Notes under the pieces: model-generated | What the model saw: only the letters and a program-made list of their open reading frames with translations | Database searches by the model: none | Told to the model about the DNA's origin: nothing | Assembly (NCBI GenBank): GCA_001643675.2 | Contig: LSRY02000001.1 | Location: forward strand, 615,501 to 679,500 | Direction of reading: 5' to 3' | From: Monocercomonoides exilis | Taxonomy: Eukaryota; Preaxostyla; Oxymonadida; Polymastigidae | DNA length: 64,000 bases | Translations under genes and position numbers: made by a program | Part shown: piece after piece, positions 48,101-60,071 of the stretch | Position numbering within the stretch: position 1 is the first letter of the stretch | How the letters are laid out: every line of letters starts with the position of its first letter

Positions 48101-51100
48101 AATCACACAAACGTGACAGACTGTTTCTGTTCGAACATTGGGAGAGGCGGAGGACTGTTTTTGAAATCACAGAGTGTCTCACAGAAGACTTTGCCATTTG
48201 TGCTGTCGAACATCACATTCATTCGGAATGTTGCATCGAAGGGGAGGGATGTGTTTGTGAAGTGCACTGATCTTGACTCGCAGATAAGTGAGTCACAGTT
48301 CCTGATAAATTTTGGGGAGCCATTTGTGAGGGAGCTGGCGATATGGGGTTGCACAGCAGACAATTATGGGGGTGAAGAGGATCTTCTGAGGAGGGTGTTT
48401 GTGTTCAGGAGCGAATTCATATTTGTTTCATCGATTGTGGAGAACAGCAGCGACAGCAAGCAGTGTGGGGAAATGAAGGGTGCATGCTCGTCGCTGAATG
48501 TTGGGGTGAGCCACATCATCCCATCAGATTATTCGCAGCTGCTGATATGGAATGAAACAACTTTAACAGGCTCGTGCTCTGCTCAAAAGGTGACGATCAA
48601 GTCGATGGAATCGAATAGGAATGCCGAGATAAAAGTGAGTGAGGTTGAGTTTGCAGGGGAGGAAGTTGTGAGAACATCAGACTCTGTTCGCTTTGAGAAA
48701 GTGTCATTTATTTTTGATGGTATGTGTAATATTGCCTGCTCGTACTTAATACACCAGCTGAATGGATCTCTCATTCTGGAATCTGTTTCATTCCTATCGG
48801 AGAGCGGATCATTGGAGAATTTGCAAACCCTTTTTGACTTTTCTCTTCTGGTTGTTGAAGATGGAATATTTGAGGTGGAAAAGTGCGATGTTTGTCATTT
48901 GAAATTCTCGAAGCCAATGTTCCAGATATTGATCTCAGAAAGAGCAACATTTGAAGATCTGACTGTTTGCAATGTCCAATGCAAGAGTTCGGTAATTGAA
49001 TGCAGAAAGAACGAGAAAGTGATTATTACTAAGTTGACAACCACAAATATCTCTTTGCAAAATGAAAGCCTGATCTCATTCGAAAACAGCCAATCTTCAC
49101 TCGTTTTGTCATTGATGGTGTCGTCATTCACAAATATCAGCCGATCGAGTGATTGGCCTTGCATTGTTTGGGCAAATCAACCTATTACTGGCTTTGAGAT
49201 GTGCAACTGCTCTTTTCATGAGTGCACGTCAGAGTCACCAAAGGGGAGCCAAATGACGATAACATCAGCAGAAAAGATATTGATTGAGTCGTGTGTGTTT
49301 GAAGGGAATCTTGTTTTAGGAACAGAAAGGAATGAGATCACTGATGAAGTGTGCAAATGGAATGGGTCAGTTGTTGACTTGTCAATGAGTGAAGCAGTTG
49401 TGAGAGACACCACGATCTACAACTCATCGAAGGGAGGGATGAGTGTGAGTGGAGGCACAATAATTATCAAAGATGGAAGATTTGAGAACAACAATCCTTC
49501 GATTGAGAATTACCCATCAGTGAGAAGAAACATTATTTGCTCAGATTCTGCTTCGCTGAACATTTCCAGCTTGAAAGGAGGCGATGGGGTTTTACAAATT
49601 ACATCACTTTGGATTTTGAATGAAGGATGCAATTTTGAAAGCATTGCATCTGAAAGAGCATCTCCATTCTTCATTTCAGTTCTGGAAAGTGTTGAAGTAA
49701 AGGAGGCAGAAGCAGAAGTTGACGTTGTTTTCAAAGGGAAGCTGCTGCTTCCATGCAACTTGTCATTCATGGTTGTGAAGCAGTTTGGGGATGAAAAGCA
49801 GATAGAAAAATATGAATTTGATGAGAGCGGATATGTGTCTGAGACAGAAGCAGAAGGGAGTGTTCCTACGAAGACAATAGCTGAGGCTGGAGACGAAGCA
49901 GAAGTGAGAGTGTGCATTCTATTTGGGAAATCCAATGAACAATCATTCACTGACTCTTTCATCGTGAAGAACAGAAGTGAGCCCAAGGTTAATGAAGATG
50001 AAAGGATTGTTGAAGGAGGGAAAGAAGGGAAATCGTATTGGTTGTTGATTATTTGTATTGTGATTGTTGTGGTGCTATTAATTGTGTCGATAATATTCAT
50101 TGCTCGATGGAAGAAGGTTAAGAATGAAGCAGAAGATCTGAGAGAGATTGTGAATGACAACATCAAAAAGGATCCGAAGTTGATTGAGATGGTGACGATG
50201 GAGATGTCACCCGAGGAGCAGTGGAGGAGAGCGGAGAGGGAGGCAGAAAAGAAGAATGAAGAGAGGATAAAGAAGAGAATATATGATACGAATATTCAAC
50301 ACTCTGAATCATCAGAGCATCTTCTCTCTGAGAGTGGATCGACCGAATACATATTGGGAAAAGACTCAGATAAGATTCCAGAATGGGCATTGGAGAATGT
50401 TGAGGAAGAAGAGATAAGAAAGAGAACACCATCACCATCAATTTCTTCCACTTGTTCAACTGATTCAGATTCGACATTTGTTCGAGGGGAGGATTTGTGC
50501 CCAACAACCTCGTCGATGTCGAACTTGGTGGATGCAATGGCCTGTTCATCACCTTATGAGAAATTGATAGTGGATCTGAGGGATTCATTATTCATGCTGC
50601 TGCATGGAAGGAACAAGACAAAGGAAATGCCAATTGGAACTCTGCAGGAAAGAGAGCAAACAGCTGCCCAGATCCTATTCTGGGTGGCTAATCTCGCTCT
50701 TCACTCCTTTGATGAAATGGAAAACCCTCTTCAATCTCTTTCCAATTTGAGTCCGCACATTGTGCTATTCTCAGAACACATGGTGATCTGCATTGTTATG
50801 CATTCTGATTTCCTTTCATCTGACGATTCAGACTCATCTTCCTTTTCTTCGATGACAATTGTTTCTTCTTCTTCAAATATTTCTGTTCTGAGCGAGAGGT
50901 TCACAGACTCGCCTCCTCCCTCATCAGCGTTTGAGGATGAGGATGATTTCAAAAAAGAGTGCTTGAGGTGGAAGGCGCCTGAACTGCTGATCAACAAGAA
51001 GATGGGAGCAACCAAGGAGTCGGTGGTATTCTCGATTGGGATGATGGTGTGGGAGTGTCTGACACTGGATATCCCGTTTGGAGAATACGAGGCAGAGGTG

Positions 51101-51367
51101 GCAGGGCAGAAGATTGTGAATGGTGAAAGGCCAAACATGGAAATAATCCAAGCAGCAAGTTTAGGAGAGACAACGAATGCATGTATCACACTGCAAGCTG
51201 ATAGCAGACCCACGCTTGTGGAGCTGAAGCGAGAGTTTCTCGGGCACTTTCCTGCAGAAATGGTTGTGGTTACTGCATCCGATGCGATTGACTATGAAAT
51301 TGTCTCCGACAAAGCTAGAGGAAGCCAAGTTGCTTCAAGCAGAAGTTGTGATTCAACATATCTGTAG
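42183..51367 (+). CDS. beta-helix surface receptor with transmembrane helix and pseudokinase, one frameshift
   Basis: Two frames, 42183-45143 (986 residues) and 45140-51367 (2075), overlap by ATGA and together form one protein of about 3,060 residues. The N-terminus has a signal-like stretch 'IIQLLQLLTVFCILNINALIG'. The ectodomain has right-handed beta-helix repeats and at least five CG-x5-[PA]C-x-[ST] units about 340-420 residues apart (near codons 569 and 912 of the first frame; 344, 727 and 1108 of the second). Residues 1632-1655 of the second frame are a membrane helix (LLIICIVIVVVLLIVSIIFI) followed by a basic stop-transfer segment. The tail keeps C-lobe kinase landmarks: KAPELL, 'SIGMMVWECLT', 'IPFG' and 'DSRPTLVELKR'. 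It has no glycine loop, VAIK lysine, HRD or DFG, so it is a pseudokinase. Such proteins are abundant in oxymonads and their ligands are unknown. The frameshift may be a recent mutation, a sequence error, or hide an 89-nt intron (45123-45211). Confidence 0.85.
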
Positions 51368-52740
51368 TGCTTATCGTTTCTATAGGATAGGAGGTATGAA
51401 AACAGGTGGTTGAAGACGAAAAACACCATTACGATCGTTTGGAACATAAAAATGCTAAAAACAAAAAAGAATGAAAATATCAAACACTTGACAATGTGGA
51501 AGATGTGAAATTTTTGGTGACAAAGCTGAAAAAGAAGTGGTGAAATTGAATATGAAAAAGATTATCTGTTGCGTTGAAGCCTTTTTGTTGTGGTTTCCGA
51601 ATCGCAAGCAAAAAGAAAGTGACTGATCATTCGAAATAAAGATGATGATTCATTTTTTGAATTGATAATGTGTTAGCAATAAAGACATAAGACCACCTGT
51701 TTTTCCAAAATGATTGAGATTTTCAATTTTTCTTTTATTCCTAAAGAGTTTCATGAATGGTCTGAAGTTGTATTTTGTTGTTTATAATTTTTATGCTCCA
51801 GAACTTTCGAGAAACGACATATTAAAACCATGCAATAAATTGATTAGAAGATAATTAAAAAGAAAGAGGATAAAAAAGCGTTCACAAAAAATATTGTGAC
51901 AAATTATTTTCTTTATGAAAAAAAATGATTTGTTTCAAACCTTTCCGGTTCATATCAAAATAAGTCTAACACTATTTTGCAAATAAAATCACAAAAAAAG
52001 GTTGAAAAGTTTAAAAGATATCAATATGACGAGAATTTCAAAGGTAGCAAAACAAGAAATATCATTACATTAATATAATATAATTTTTCATAATGAAAAA
52101 TACATTTTAAAGAAAAAAAACAATGTGAATAAAAAATTTAAAAAGAGTAATATATTTATCATTTCCAAGTTTTTGTGTTAGGACCTTGATTTAAACTTCT
52201 GCTGGCAATTTTGTAATTAAGAAGTTCTCTGACAATAGTCAATTGATTATCATTGAATCGTCTCAAATTATTTTCTGTAAATAATAACCGTAAGAAGAAT
52301 ATCTTATATGTGAAGAAGAAATTCACTAAAAGACTGTGAAAAATTCCCTTCTTCGAAAAGAAAATGACTTAAATAAAAATTGCCCAATAATTTCAATTTC
52401 ATACAAATGGCATCGAGAAATGTTGGACTAGTTTATTTCAGAGTTTTTCAGAATAGATTGAAATTGTTTATTTTGATAATGAGGCATATAAAACATTTTG
52501 GATTTGACAAAGTCTTTATGATAAATAGAAAGAAAGATTAAAAAAAGAAAAGAAAAGAAAAGAAAAAATATCAAGCTTCGTGGAAAGATAATGAACTTGG
52601 AAATAGAACAAAATGAAAATTGTGGTGAACGATAAAGAATGAATTTTTGTATTCATTGTGAATTGCATTTTTTTCTTTTTCAATGAAGCTGACCCATCTT
52701 TCAATTTCGATGATATCATTTTTATTTATTCAATTAGATG
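51368..52740. other. 1.4 kb AT-rich intergenic DNA
   Basis: Downstream of the receptor. No gene or RNA was recognised. A small AAAAG repeat lies at about 52541-52565. Confidence 0.45.
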
Positions 52741-52868
52741 GAATTGGAATAAAAAAATTTTATTGAAATAAATATTATAATTCGAATAATCACAGTTTAT
52801 TTCAGATAACACCAGTTTATTCGAATTGAAAAAATTTATTTCTGAAAGACCAGGTTTATTCCAATAAA
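52741..52868. repeat. inverted-repeat block, TTTATTC family, left copy
   Basis: Built from TTTATTCCAATAAA/TTTATTCGAATTGAA-type units that are themselves partly palindromic. The segment ATTCGAATAATCACAGTTTATTT matches the reverse complement of the block at 55.7-55.8 kb (ATTCAAATAATCAAAGTTTA...). It may be one end of a larger element or an independent foldback MITE. Confidence 0.5.
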
Positions 52869-53429
52869 GCCCTCAACAAAAATTCTAATTATCTTTTTTG
52901 TCGATTCGAATGTTATGAAAAATCAGGATATTTTTTGACAGAAAGATATTATTAACACATAAATTTTTTATTCCAAAATTTTTTATTTAACAGTTATGGT
53001 CATAAATTAAAAAATGTTAATCTGACTTTCTGAACGAAAGGATTTGAGATCGAATAGTGTTATATGAAATGTTTCTAAAATTCAAAATGACATTTTCAGA
53101 AACGTGGATAAATCAGATGATATGCAATATTTGAAGGGTTTTACTCAATGAAAGAAGAAGCTTTAATGATGTGAGGAAAGAAAGAACAATCAACTAAACT
53201 TTACGAATAATCAATTTACAGAATTGCAAAAAATTCAAAGTTCATAGCGATTCACAGAGAAAAATCTTCTTCAAGGAAAATTTCAGATTTAACATTTTAT
53301 GCTGGAACAGAAAACTGAAAAGAGGAAAGAACGCATGTGCGAGTGCATAATCGCTTCGTATACGCTCATATTCAGGTGATGGATAGGTGCAATTAAAGGC
53401 ATGCCAATCAAAAATCTTAATTTACAATC

Positions 53430-53812
53430 GTTATTGTTTTTTCAACTTCTTCCACGATTGCAGGAACAATACTTTCACTCCATATGGCAATGATGTGATG
53501 TACCATGATTATTACAATGTCATTTCGACTTCAGACAATCCATTTCATGAATCGTACACAACGAATACTGATGAAAAGAGAGTGCGCTATGCTTATTATT
53601 CGAGTGGTTGGAAATATCAGCATACAGAAAAGAAGGATTGGCTGAAAGAAGGTATGAAAAATTGATTTTTCTGGTGTGGATGGAAATAACACTAGCAACC
53701 TGCATAGGATGACCGAAACAGATGCATGCAAGACAGCTTATCATGAAGGGATCTTCCGAAATGCAACAAAAAATCTATCACCACTAACGTTTGTGGAGTT
53801 GCTCTAGAAGCA
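53430..53812 (+). pseudogene. beta-helix surface gene relic
   Basis: The first part reads RNNTFTPYGNDVMYHDYYN..., then 'ISTSDNPFHESYTTNTDEKR', then 'KKDWLKEG'. This parallels 'CISTRQSDNRVSLHW...SEWLPN' in the intact receptor. After a frame change at about 53665 the next frame gives 'GVDGNNTSNLHRMTETDACKT', the position of the family's CG-PCKT motif with the first Cys lost. Stops and frameshifts on both sides show it is a decayed fragment. Confidence 0.6.
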
Positions 53813-53879
53813 GAAAAAAGCACACATAGAAGAGCGCAGCTTTCCTAATAACTTTACGTACTCGCTCTGATTGCATGTA

Positions 53880-55302
53880 CAGTTTTGTTGGCTAGACTGG
53901 ACAAGATAAATACTTTTCTTTTGGCACTTAGAAAGATGCTATGGCTGGATCTGCTCAGACTTTGCAGATTCTTCTATCTTCAAGCAGATCGTAGTGTCAT
54001 TCTCCCTCAACTTCTTCGAATTCTTCTTCTCATCCTCCTCCTTTTTCATTATTCTCTTCTTCATCATCATCGTTGTCAATGCATTCCGCAGCTTCGCTGA
54101 ATGTGCATTTAGATTTCTTTCTTCTTCCACGTCAGAACATCCCGCCCTGCTTTAGATCATCGTACGGCTTCCGCGCTCTGGCTGTGCTGAACGGAGTGAA
54201 TGAGGCGAATGGACATCGAATGAGAAATTGCAGTGGAAGAGGGAAGGAGCTTCAAGGCACATTACATTCATCTGCTCGTTTAATGGCAAAACAAAGGAGC
54301 GAAGAGAAAGGATTGTGCATTCAAACGGAAGAGGCAAAAAAAGAGATATGGGGGAAAATATTTCGCTTCAGGCATTTTCATTGAAAAATTATGTCCTTTT
54401 CATTAACATTTTGAATTCAAAAGACACAATAAATATGGGTCCATTTTTTGACATTCGATAAAAGTCACAATACTTAATGTTTAGATTTCAATGATGCCTG
54501 TTTACGGATATGAAAATCATAATTATTTTGAATATTTGGAAAGCGAATAAAAGTTACGAGTGAAGCGATTTTTCAATGCCTTGTGTAATAAAATCCTGAA
54601 AGATCGTATTTTCCCCCATATACAAAAGCAAGTTAAGTGCAGCTCAGATGAAAGGGAGGCAACACGAAGAGCCAGAGGCGAAGATGAAGATAAAGAAGGA
54701 CAAGACAGATAAGTTTTTACATTTCTCAAATTGACGCTTTCGACCAAAGACTTGCAAAGGCAACAACAGAAAAAAGGAGAAGGGAAAGGGAAGAAGAGGT
54801 GATGGTGAAAATGAACATCAGCAGATATTTAACTCGTTCGACAGCACACTTTTATCTACCCAGCTGCACACTCAAAATTTAACACCTCTTCGATATTTGC
54901 GATTCCTCCTTTTTCTCCCTTTTTGCATACATAATTGTCCACCATTTCTGTTCTTATTTGAACTCAGCTGAATCCCTTCACACCATCATCTCCCCCGCAG
55001 ACTCCTCTTCATTTGCAAAAAAGTCCCTCTGAACGTCCAGCTCAAGCTTTTCTTCTTTAATGAGCATTCTTTCATCTTCCTCTCCTTCATTTTCCGCAGC
55101 GAAACATTCATTCATTGGGTTCTATCGCTCTCGAAGTGCTGCAGTCAATAAAAGTGCAAGGAATCTGCAAAAGTTGGGGAAACAGCAGATAGCGGACGAT
55201 GATGAGAATTCATTTTCTAAGCGCGAATGGAATTACTCAAAAACAACTGGAACAACATCACATTTACTGATAGAGTTTCGAGTGGAGGATAAAAAAATAT
55301 GA
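53880..55302. other. disrupted open frames of unknown identity
   Basis: GC-richer than the surrounding DNA, with short open frames on both strands (for example plus 54073-54348 and 55060-55302, minus 53939-54130). None has a recognisable domain, start context or splice pattern that joins into a protein. An MITE sits inside the block at 54349-54618. The block looks like degraded coding sequence, possibly from the surface family, but I cannot assign it. Confidence 0.35.
54349..54618. mobile_element. MITE, TGGGG family, with TIRs and TA target duplication
   Basis: A 270-bp element that begins TGGGGGAAAATA and ends with its inverted complement TATTTTCCCCCA, flanked on both sides by TA (54347-54348 and 54619-54620). 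The TA duplication and short TIRs are as in Tc1/mariner-type MITEs. It has no coding capacity. A 269-bp diverged relative lies at 32488-32756 in the same orientation. Confidence 0.85.
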
Positions 55303-55663
55303 ATAATCAGGTGTCTGGAACAATTTCATCGAATTATTTTCCTTTTGCAATTTAATATTGTTTTTGGCTATTTTTCATATTTGATTACAAATGTGAAAAA
55401 TAGATAGAAAAATATAACAAAAAAGAATTAACGAACATTGCGATATGATAAATCACATTTTGTTGCTTTCTTCAGGTCTATTTTGATTGCATTTATTATT
55501 GGTGAATAAAAGAAAAATTTTAATCATCTTTCATTTTTCAAAACAATTCAAAAATTATTGATCGTATGCAATTAAAACAAATCTTATTTATTAAATAGTT
55601 TTTTCCAAAATATAAGTGAAATTTATTAACGCATTAATGCTGTTTAAGAAAGTGATTCCATTG

Positions 55664-55815
55664 AATTTTTTCGAATACCACAATAAATTTTCATTGAAAA
55701 AAGTTATTCCGAAAAGATAGAGCTTATTCCAATCAATTTTTAAATTCCAATAAATATAATTTATTCCAAATAAACTTTGATTATTTGAATAAGTTATTTC
55801 AATTCGAATAAAACC
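55664..55815. repeat. inverted-repeat block, TTTATTC family, right copy
   Basis: The reverse complement shares ATTCAAATAATCAAAGTTTA and several TTTATTGGAAT units with 52741-52868. The two blocks face each other across about 3 kb that contains a surface-gene relic and the 54-kb MITE. Confidence 0.5.
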
Positions 55816-56050
55816 TTTCTATTCTCATTGCATCTATAACTTGATCTTCATGAGAAAGAATCACTTTTTTTGAAGTTGTTTTAAGTTTAGAATATTCGAA
55901 AGAGTTTTATTAAAAAATAATAGAAATAGTTAGAACTTCATGATCAAGAAAATATTTAGTTTCTTGAAAAAAACTTCCACCATAATGAATTTTTTATTGA
56001 AGCAAAAAACTTCTTTTTCTGGGTTTACAAACTAAATTTGTGCAATACGA

Positions 56051-56959
56051 ATGCAATTTCAGGGGAAAAAACATCAAATAAGACCAAAAGGTCTTACAAT
56101 TCAAAAAAGCATTATTTCTGAAGAAGAAAATGAAGAAATATCTTGTTTGTATTCTTTCCACGAACCTTATCATATATCAGGGATATACAAATGTGATTTA
56201 CCAATAAATGAGCATAGTGTGCAAGTGCATTGTATTATTTTACTAAGTTTTGGTGATATTCATTGTTTAAGAGGAAATATTTCTGAGCTCACTTCATGAG
56301 TTCCAGACTATAATTGTCGTTGGGTCAACGGGAAGTGGGAAGACAACACGTTTGCAAAATAATGAATTCGAAAGTTACAAAAGTAAGATTTGTTTATTTT
56401 TAATTACTTAGAAATTCCTCAGTTTTGCATCGATAATGGTTGGGCATCTCCTTTGCATCAGTTTGTTTGCGTTGAACCTCGAAGAATTGCAGCAATGTCT
56501 GTTGCAGAATATGTTGCAAAGCAAAGAAATTCTCAGATCGGGCAAGAGGTTCGAAAAAGAGCAATCATATTTTCAATATGTAGATTGTTTATTTTAATTC
56601 TAATAAAAATAAGATTGGATTTGTTGTTCGCCATGAAGAATCTGTAACAGATAGAACAATGGTGAAATATGTGACAGAAGGAATACTACTCAGGGAATTA
56701 TTATCCGATCCAATGCTTTCATCATATGGTGTTGTTATGATCGATGAGGTTCATGAAAGATCCACCAATACTGACATATTGCTTGCGCTTCTTAAAAAAA
56801 TACTTAGAAAGAGAAAAGATATGAAGTTAATTGTTGCATCGGCAACAATAGATGCTTTTGAAATGGTTCAGTATTTTCAGTTAAAAAATGGTATAAGAAT
56901 TCAAAACAAATATTTCAAAAAAATTTATTGTGGAATTTTTTAATGTCGAACGCACATGC

Positions 56960-56992
<33 letters not shown>

Positions 56993-59728
56993 TTATATAA
57001 CTCAGAATCTGCACCAACAAGTGCTTGCTTGTTTATTGAGGGACGACAGCATGAAGTGAAGACTTTTTATTCAACAGATCCTGTTGAAGACTATGTGAAA
57101 AGTGCAGTTGAGTGTGTGATTTCGATAAATGCCACACAACCAATAGGAGATATCCTCGTGTTTCTTACGGGCAAGGACGATATCGAATCGGCGATTGAGT
57201 ATCTTCATTCGCAACTAGCAGAAAAGAGAGAGTGTGTAAGTTTATAGGAAATTTATTTTTTCCCTTATGTAATTATCCACTTTTTGTTTTAAAAAAATGA
57301 ATGCATATGAATTTTTATAAAATGGATTTTTTGGGTTTTCACGTTTTTATTTTAACTCATTTCTTTTTAAGAAAAGAAAGAATGGAAATAGAAGCACTTC
57401 CTCTGCATTCGTCTCTTCCGTTCAAGCAACAGATGGCCGTATGCTTCTTTTGGCTTACTAACATTTTCTGATTCTTTGAATTGTGATTTGTAAAAACTAT
57501 ATTTGAATTATTACCTTTTCTTCATTAAAAAAATTTTTTTTTGTTTCATTTTTGCTTGAAATTTACAAAACCCCTCAAAACCAACGATCTTGCGAATGTA
57601 TTCAACACACTCACACTCCAAATAGATTTTCGAGCCGAAAAGCATTCGCGCAAAACGAAGAGTCATTTTCGCAACAAACATCGCTGAGGCCTCAATTACT
57701 GTGCCAAACATCGTTTATGTTGTCGATTGTGGCTTTGTGAAGCTGAAAGCTTTTGATCCGGCTTTGGGTATGCTTTTTGCTCTTTTCATTCATTGTTGCA
57801 TTTTTTGTAATGTCATCTTTATTTATTTATTATCCTCGACGATCGAATTTCACTTTCTTTTAACTTCTTTGGTTTTATTTTGTTCATTATGCTCCTTTTT
57901 CTAAAATCAACTCTTTAAAAAAAATTTTATTTCACTTCATTTTATGTCCATCTCTCATTCCTTTAGGAATAAGTCATCTTACTCCTTGCCCTGTCAGCCA
58001 GTCCTCTGCCATTCAGCGAGCCGGCCGAGCAGGCCGTGTTCAGAACGGCTTCTGCTATCGACTGTACACCGAAGAAGCATTCGCAGCACTTCCAGCGAAA
58101 ACACCTGGAGAGATCACGCGGTGCGACCTTGCTTATCCTCTGCTGATGATCTACTCGCTCTGCATTAACAGCATCCGGTCGCTGGACTTCCTCAGCCCGC
58201 CGTCGGATGCGCAGATCCGCCGCGCACACAGCATGCTTGTAGCAGTGGGAGCTATAAAGGAAACCGACAACACTTCAAAAGACATTTCATATGACACTTC
58301 AGCTGACACTTCACGACTTTATTCTTCTTCTTCTTCTTCTTCTTCAAGCACTTCAGAATCAGCACTTTCTTCTTCCATTTCTGAAAGCAAGCTAGCATTA
58401 TCCACTTCACCTTCATTTGCTGTTACAGAAGACGGACTGAACATGGTGCAGCTGCCAGTTGGAGACATCCAAACAGCCAAGCTTCTGATTGAAGGAGCGA
58501 AGCGCAATTGTTCTGTGGATATAATCAACATTGTAGCAATGACATCGGTAAAGGATGTGTTTTTAACTCCATATCAGTTTGGTATGTTTGGAATTTGTGC
58601 AAGTTTTGAAAAGATGAATGTTTGAAGATGTAAATTTATCAGATAAGAGAACATAATTTTGGTATAATTTTGATATTCTTTCGTTTCTTCGAATTTGTAT
58701 TATGGATTGGAAAAACATTTTTTTCTTCATCTTAATTTTTTTTTGTTTTTGTTGTTGTTGTTCATAACTTTGACAATTTCAGATGCCCCAACTCCATTTC
58801 ACAAGGCCGAAGCCGTTGCAAATGCTAAAAGAGCCTTTTCTGTTGCTGAAGGAGATCACATATCGCTGCTTAATCTGTACAGAGCCTGTGAGCATCATCA
58901 CTTTGATGCAAAATGGATGGAAAAGAGATCAATCAACCTGAAAATGATTGAATAGTGTGCAACATATTTTTTGTTCAAATGGATAATCCTTATTAAATGT
59001 TATTTTGTTTCTGTGAATTCATTGCAATTTTTATCGTTTTTTTCATTGTTATTGGTGAAAATCTAAAAAAATAACAACATCAAAGTGTTTGCCGAGTGCG
59101 TTTGCAGCTCCGCAAGAAGTTTAAGCAGCTGGGGCTTCCACTGAAAACCACTAACGATATAGAAGTCATCCAAAAGTGCATTTGTGCAGGGCTGTTTGCG
59201 AATAGTGCTGTGAAGTACACCAAAGGAAAAGACAGCGGAAGGTTCGGATTGAATGATGAGGGTGATGATGGAGATGAAGAAGGACACTTTGTCACACTAA
59301 CAGGCGGTGTTCGCATTGATATCCATCCAAACAGCGCAGTTTTTGCATATCCACCCACTGCGTTTGTTTTTGATGAGATTGTTTTCTCAACAAAGAAGTA
59401 CGCGAGACATGTGACTGCCATTCAACCGTCGTGGCTTATCGATGTTGCGTATGCACATGTTATTCTTTTATTGAATCATTTACTAACATAAATTTTTGTT
59501 GGAAAAAAAACATATTTATTTTCTTTTTTCTTTGCTTTGCTTTTCTTATCTTTTCTTGTAAATCTCTAAAGACCGAATTTCTATGCAGAGCGTACTGCAA
59601 CTGAAGCTATCCGCGAAGAAGCACTTCGTCACCAGCAGATGGCAAAACAGTCAAAGCCAAAGTCTGTCTCTGAAATGATGGCGACTGGTGATGCTTTCAT
59701 GTCAATTTTTAGTGAAACGAAAAAATAA
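56051..59728 (+). CDS. DHX35: DEAH-family RNA helicase, DHX35-like
   Basis: Eleven exons: 56051-56218, 56274-56382, 56412-56548, 56614-56890, 57006-57239, 57377-57438, 57626-57767, 57967-58581, 58783-58954, 59086-59448 and 59572-59728 give 811 residues. Helicase motifs in order: GSTGSGKTT (I), 'EPRRIAAMSVA' (Ia), DEVH (II; Val replaces the usual Ala), SAT (III), 'FLTGKDDIE' (IV), 'VIFATNIAEASITV' (V) and QRAGRAGR (VI). The C-terminal OB-fold region, ending 'KKYARHVTAIQPSWLIDVAP', resembles DHX35 most closely. DHX35 is associated with the spliceosome in other eukaryotes, which suits this intron-rich genome. A poly-Ser insertion lies in the region after motif VI. The third exon is preceded by an intron of only 29 nt (or 38 nt with an alternative donor). 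The first ATG may be internal to a longer N-terminus, because a TTTCAG lies just after it. Confidence 0.9.
56964..56996 (+). repeat. (TTTA)n microsatellite in a DHX35 intron
   Basis: About eight TTTA units in the intron 56891-57005, ending about 10 bases before the 3' splice site CTCAG. Confidence 0.85.
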
Positions 59729-60071
59729 CTTAGAAATGAAAATTTGTTTCTTTTTTATTTTCAAATTAAAAAATGACAAAAATATTTTTTGATATTTAAT
59801 GATTTGGAACGGCATTGCAATGCTTTTGAGAAACAATCGTTTTTTCATAAAACAACTTCATCTTAAGGGCCGTTGCCACAACAATGCACTTCGTTGCCAT
59901 GTCAAAAATAGTATTAAATGTGTGATTGTATTCAAACTTCTTAACCATACGATTTTCTGAAAAAAAATTTTTTTTTGAAAAATGACTTGTTTTTCTCGAA
60001 AGGTATCGTGAATGGAGTGGAAAAAATTATGTTTTATGAAGTGGAGATTTATGTTGTTTAATACACACAAT
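59729..60071. other. intergenic DNA between convergent DHX35 and ZMYND10
   Basis: About 340 bp of AT-rich sequence shared by two converging 3' ends. I see no gene in it. Confidence 0.5.
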
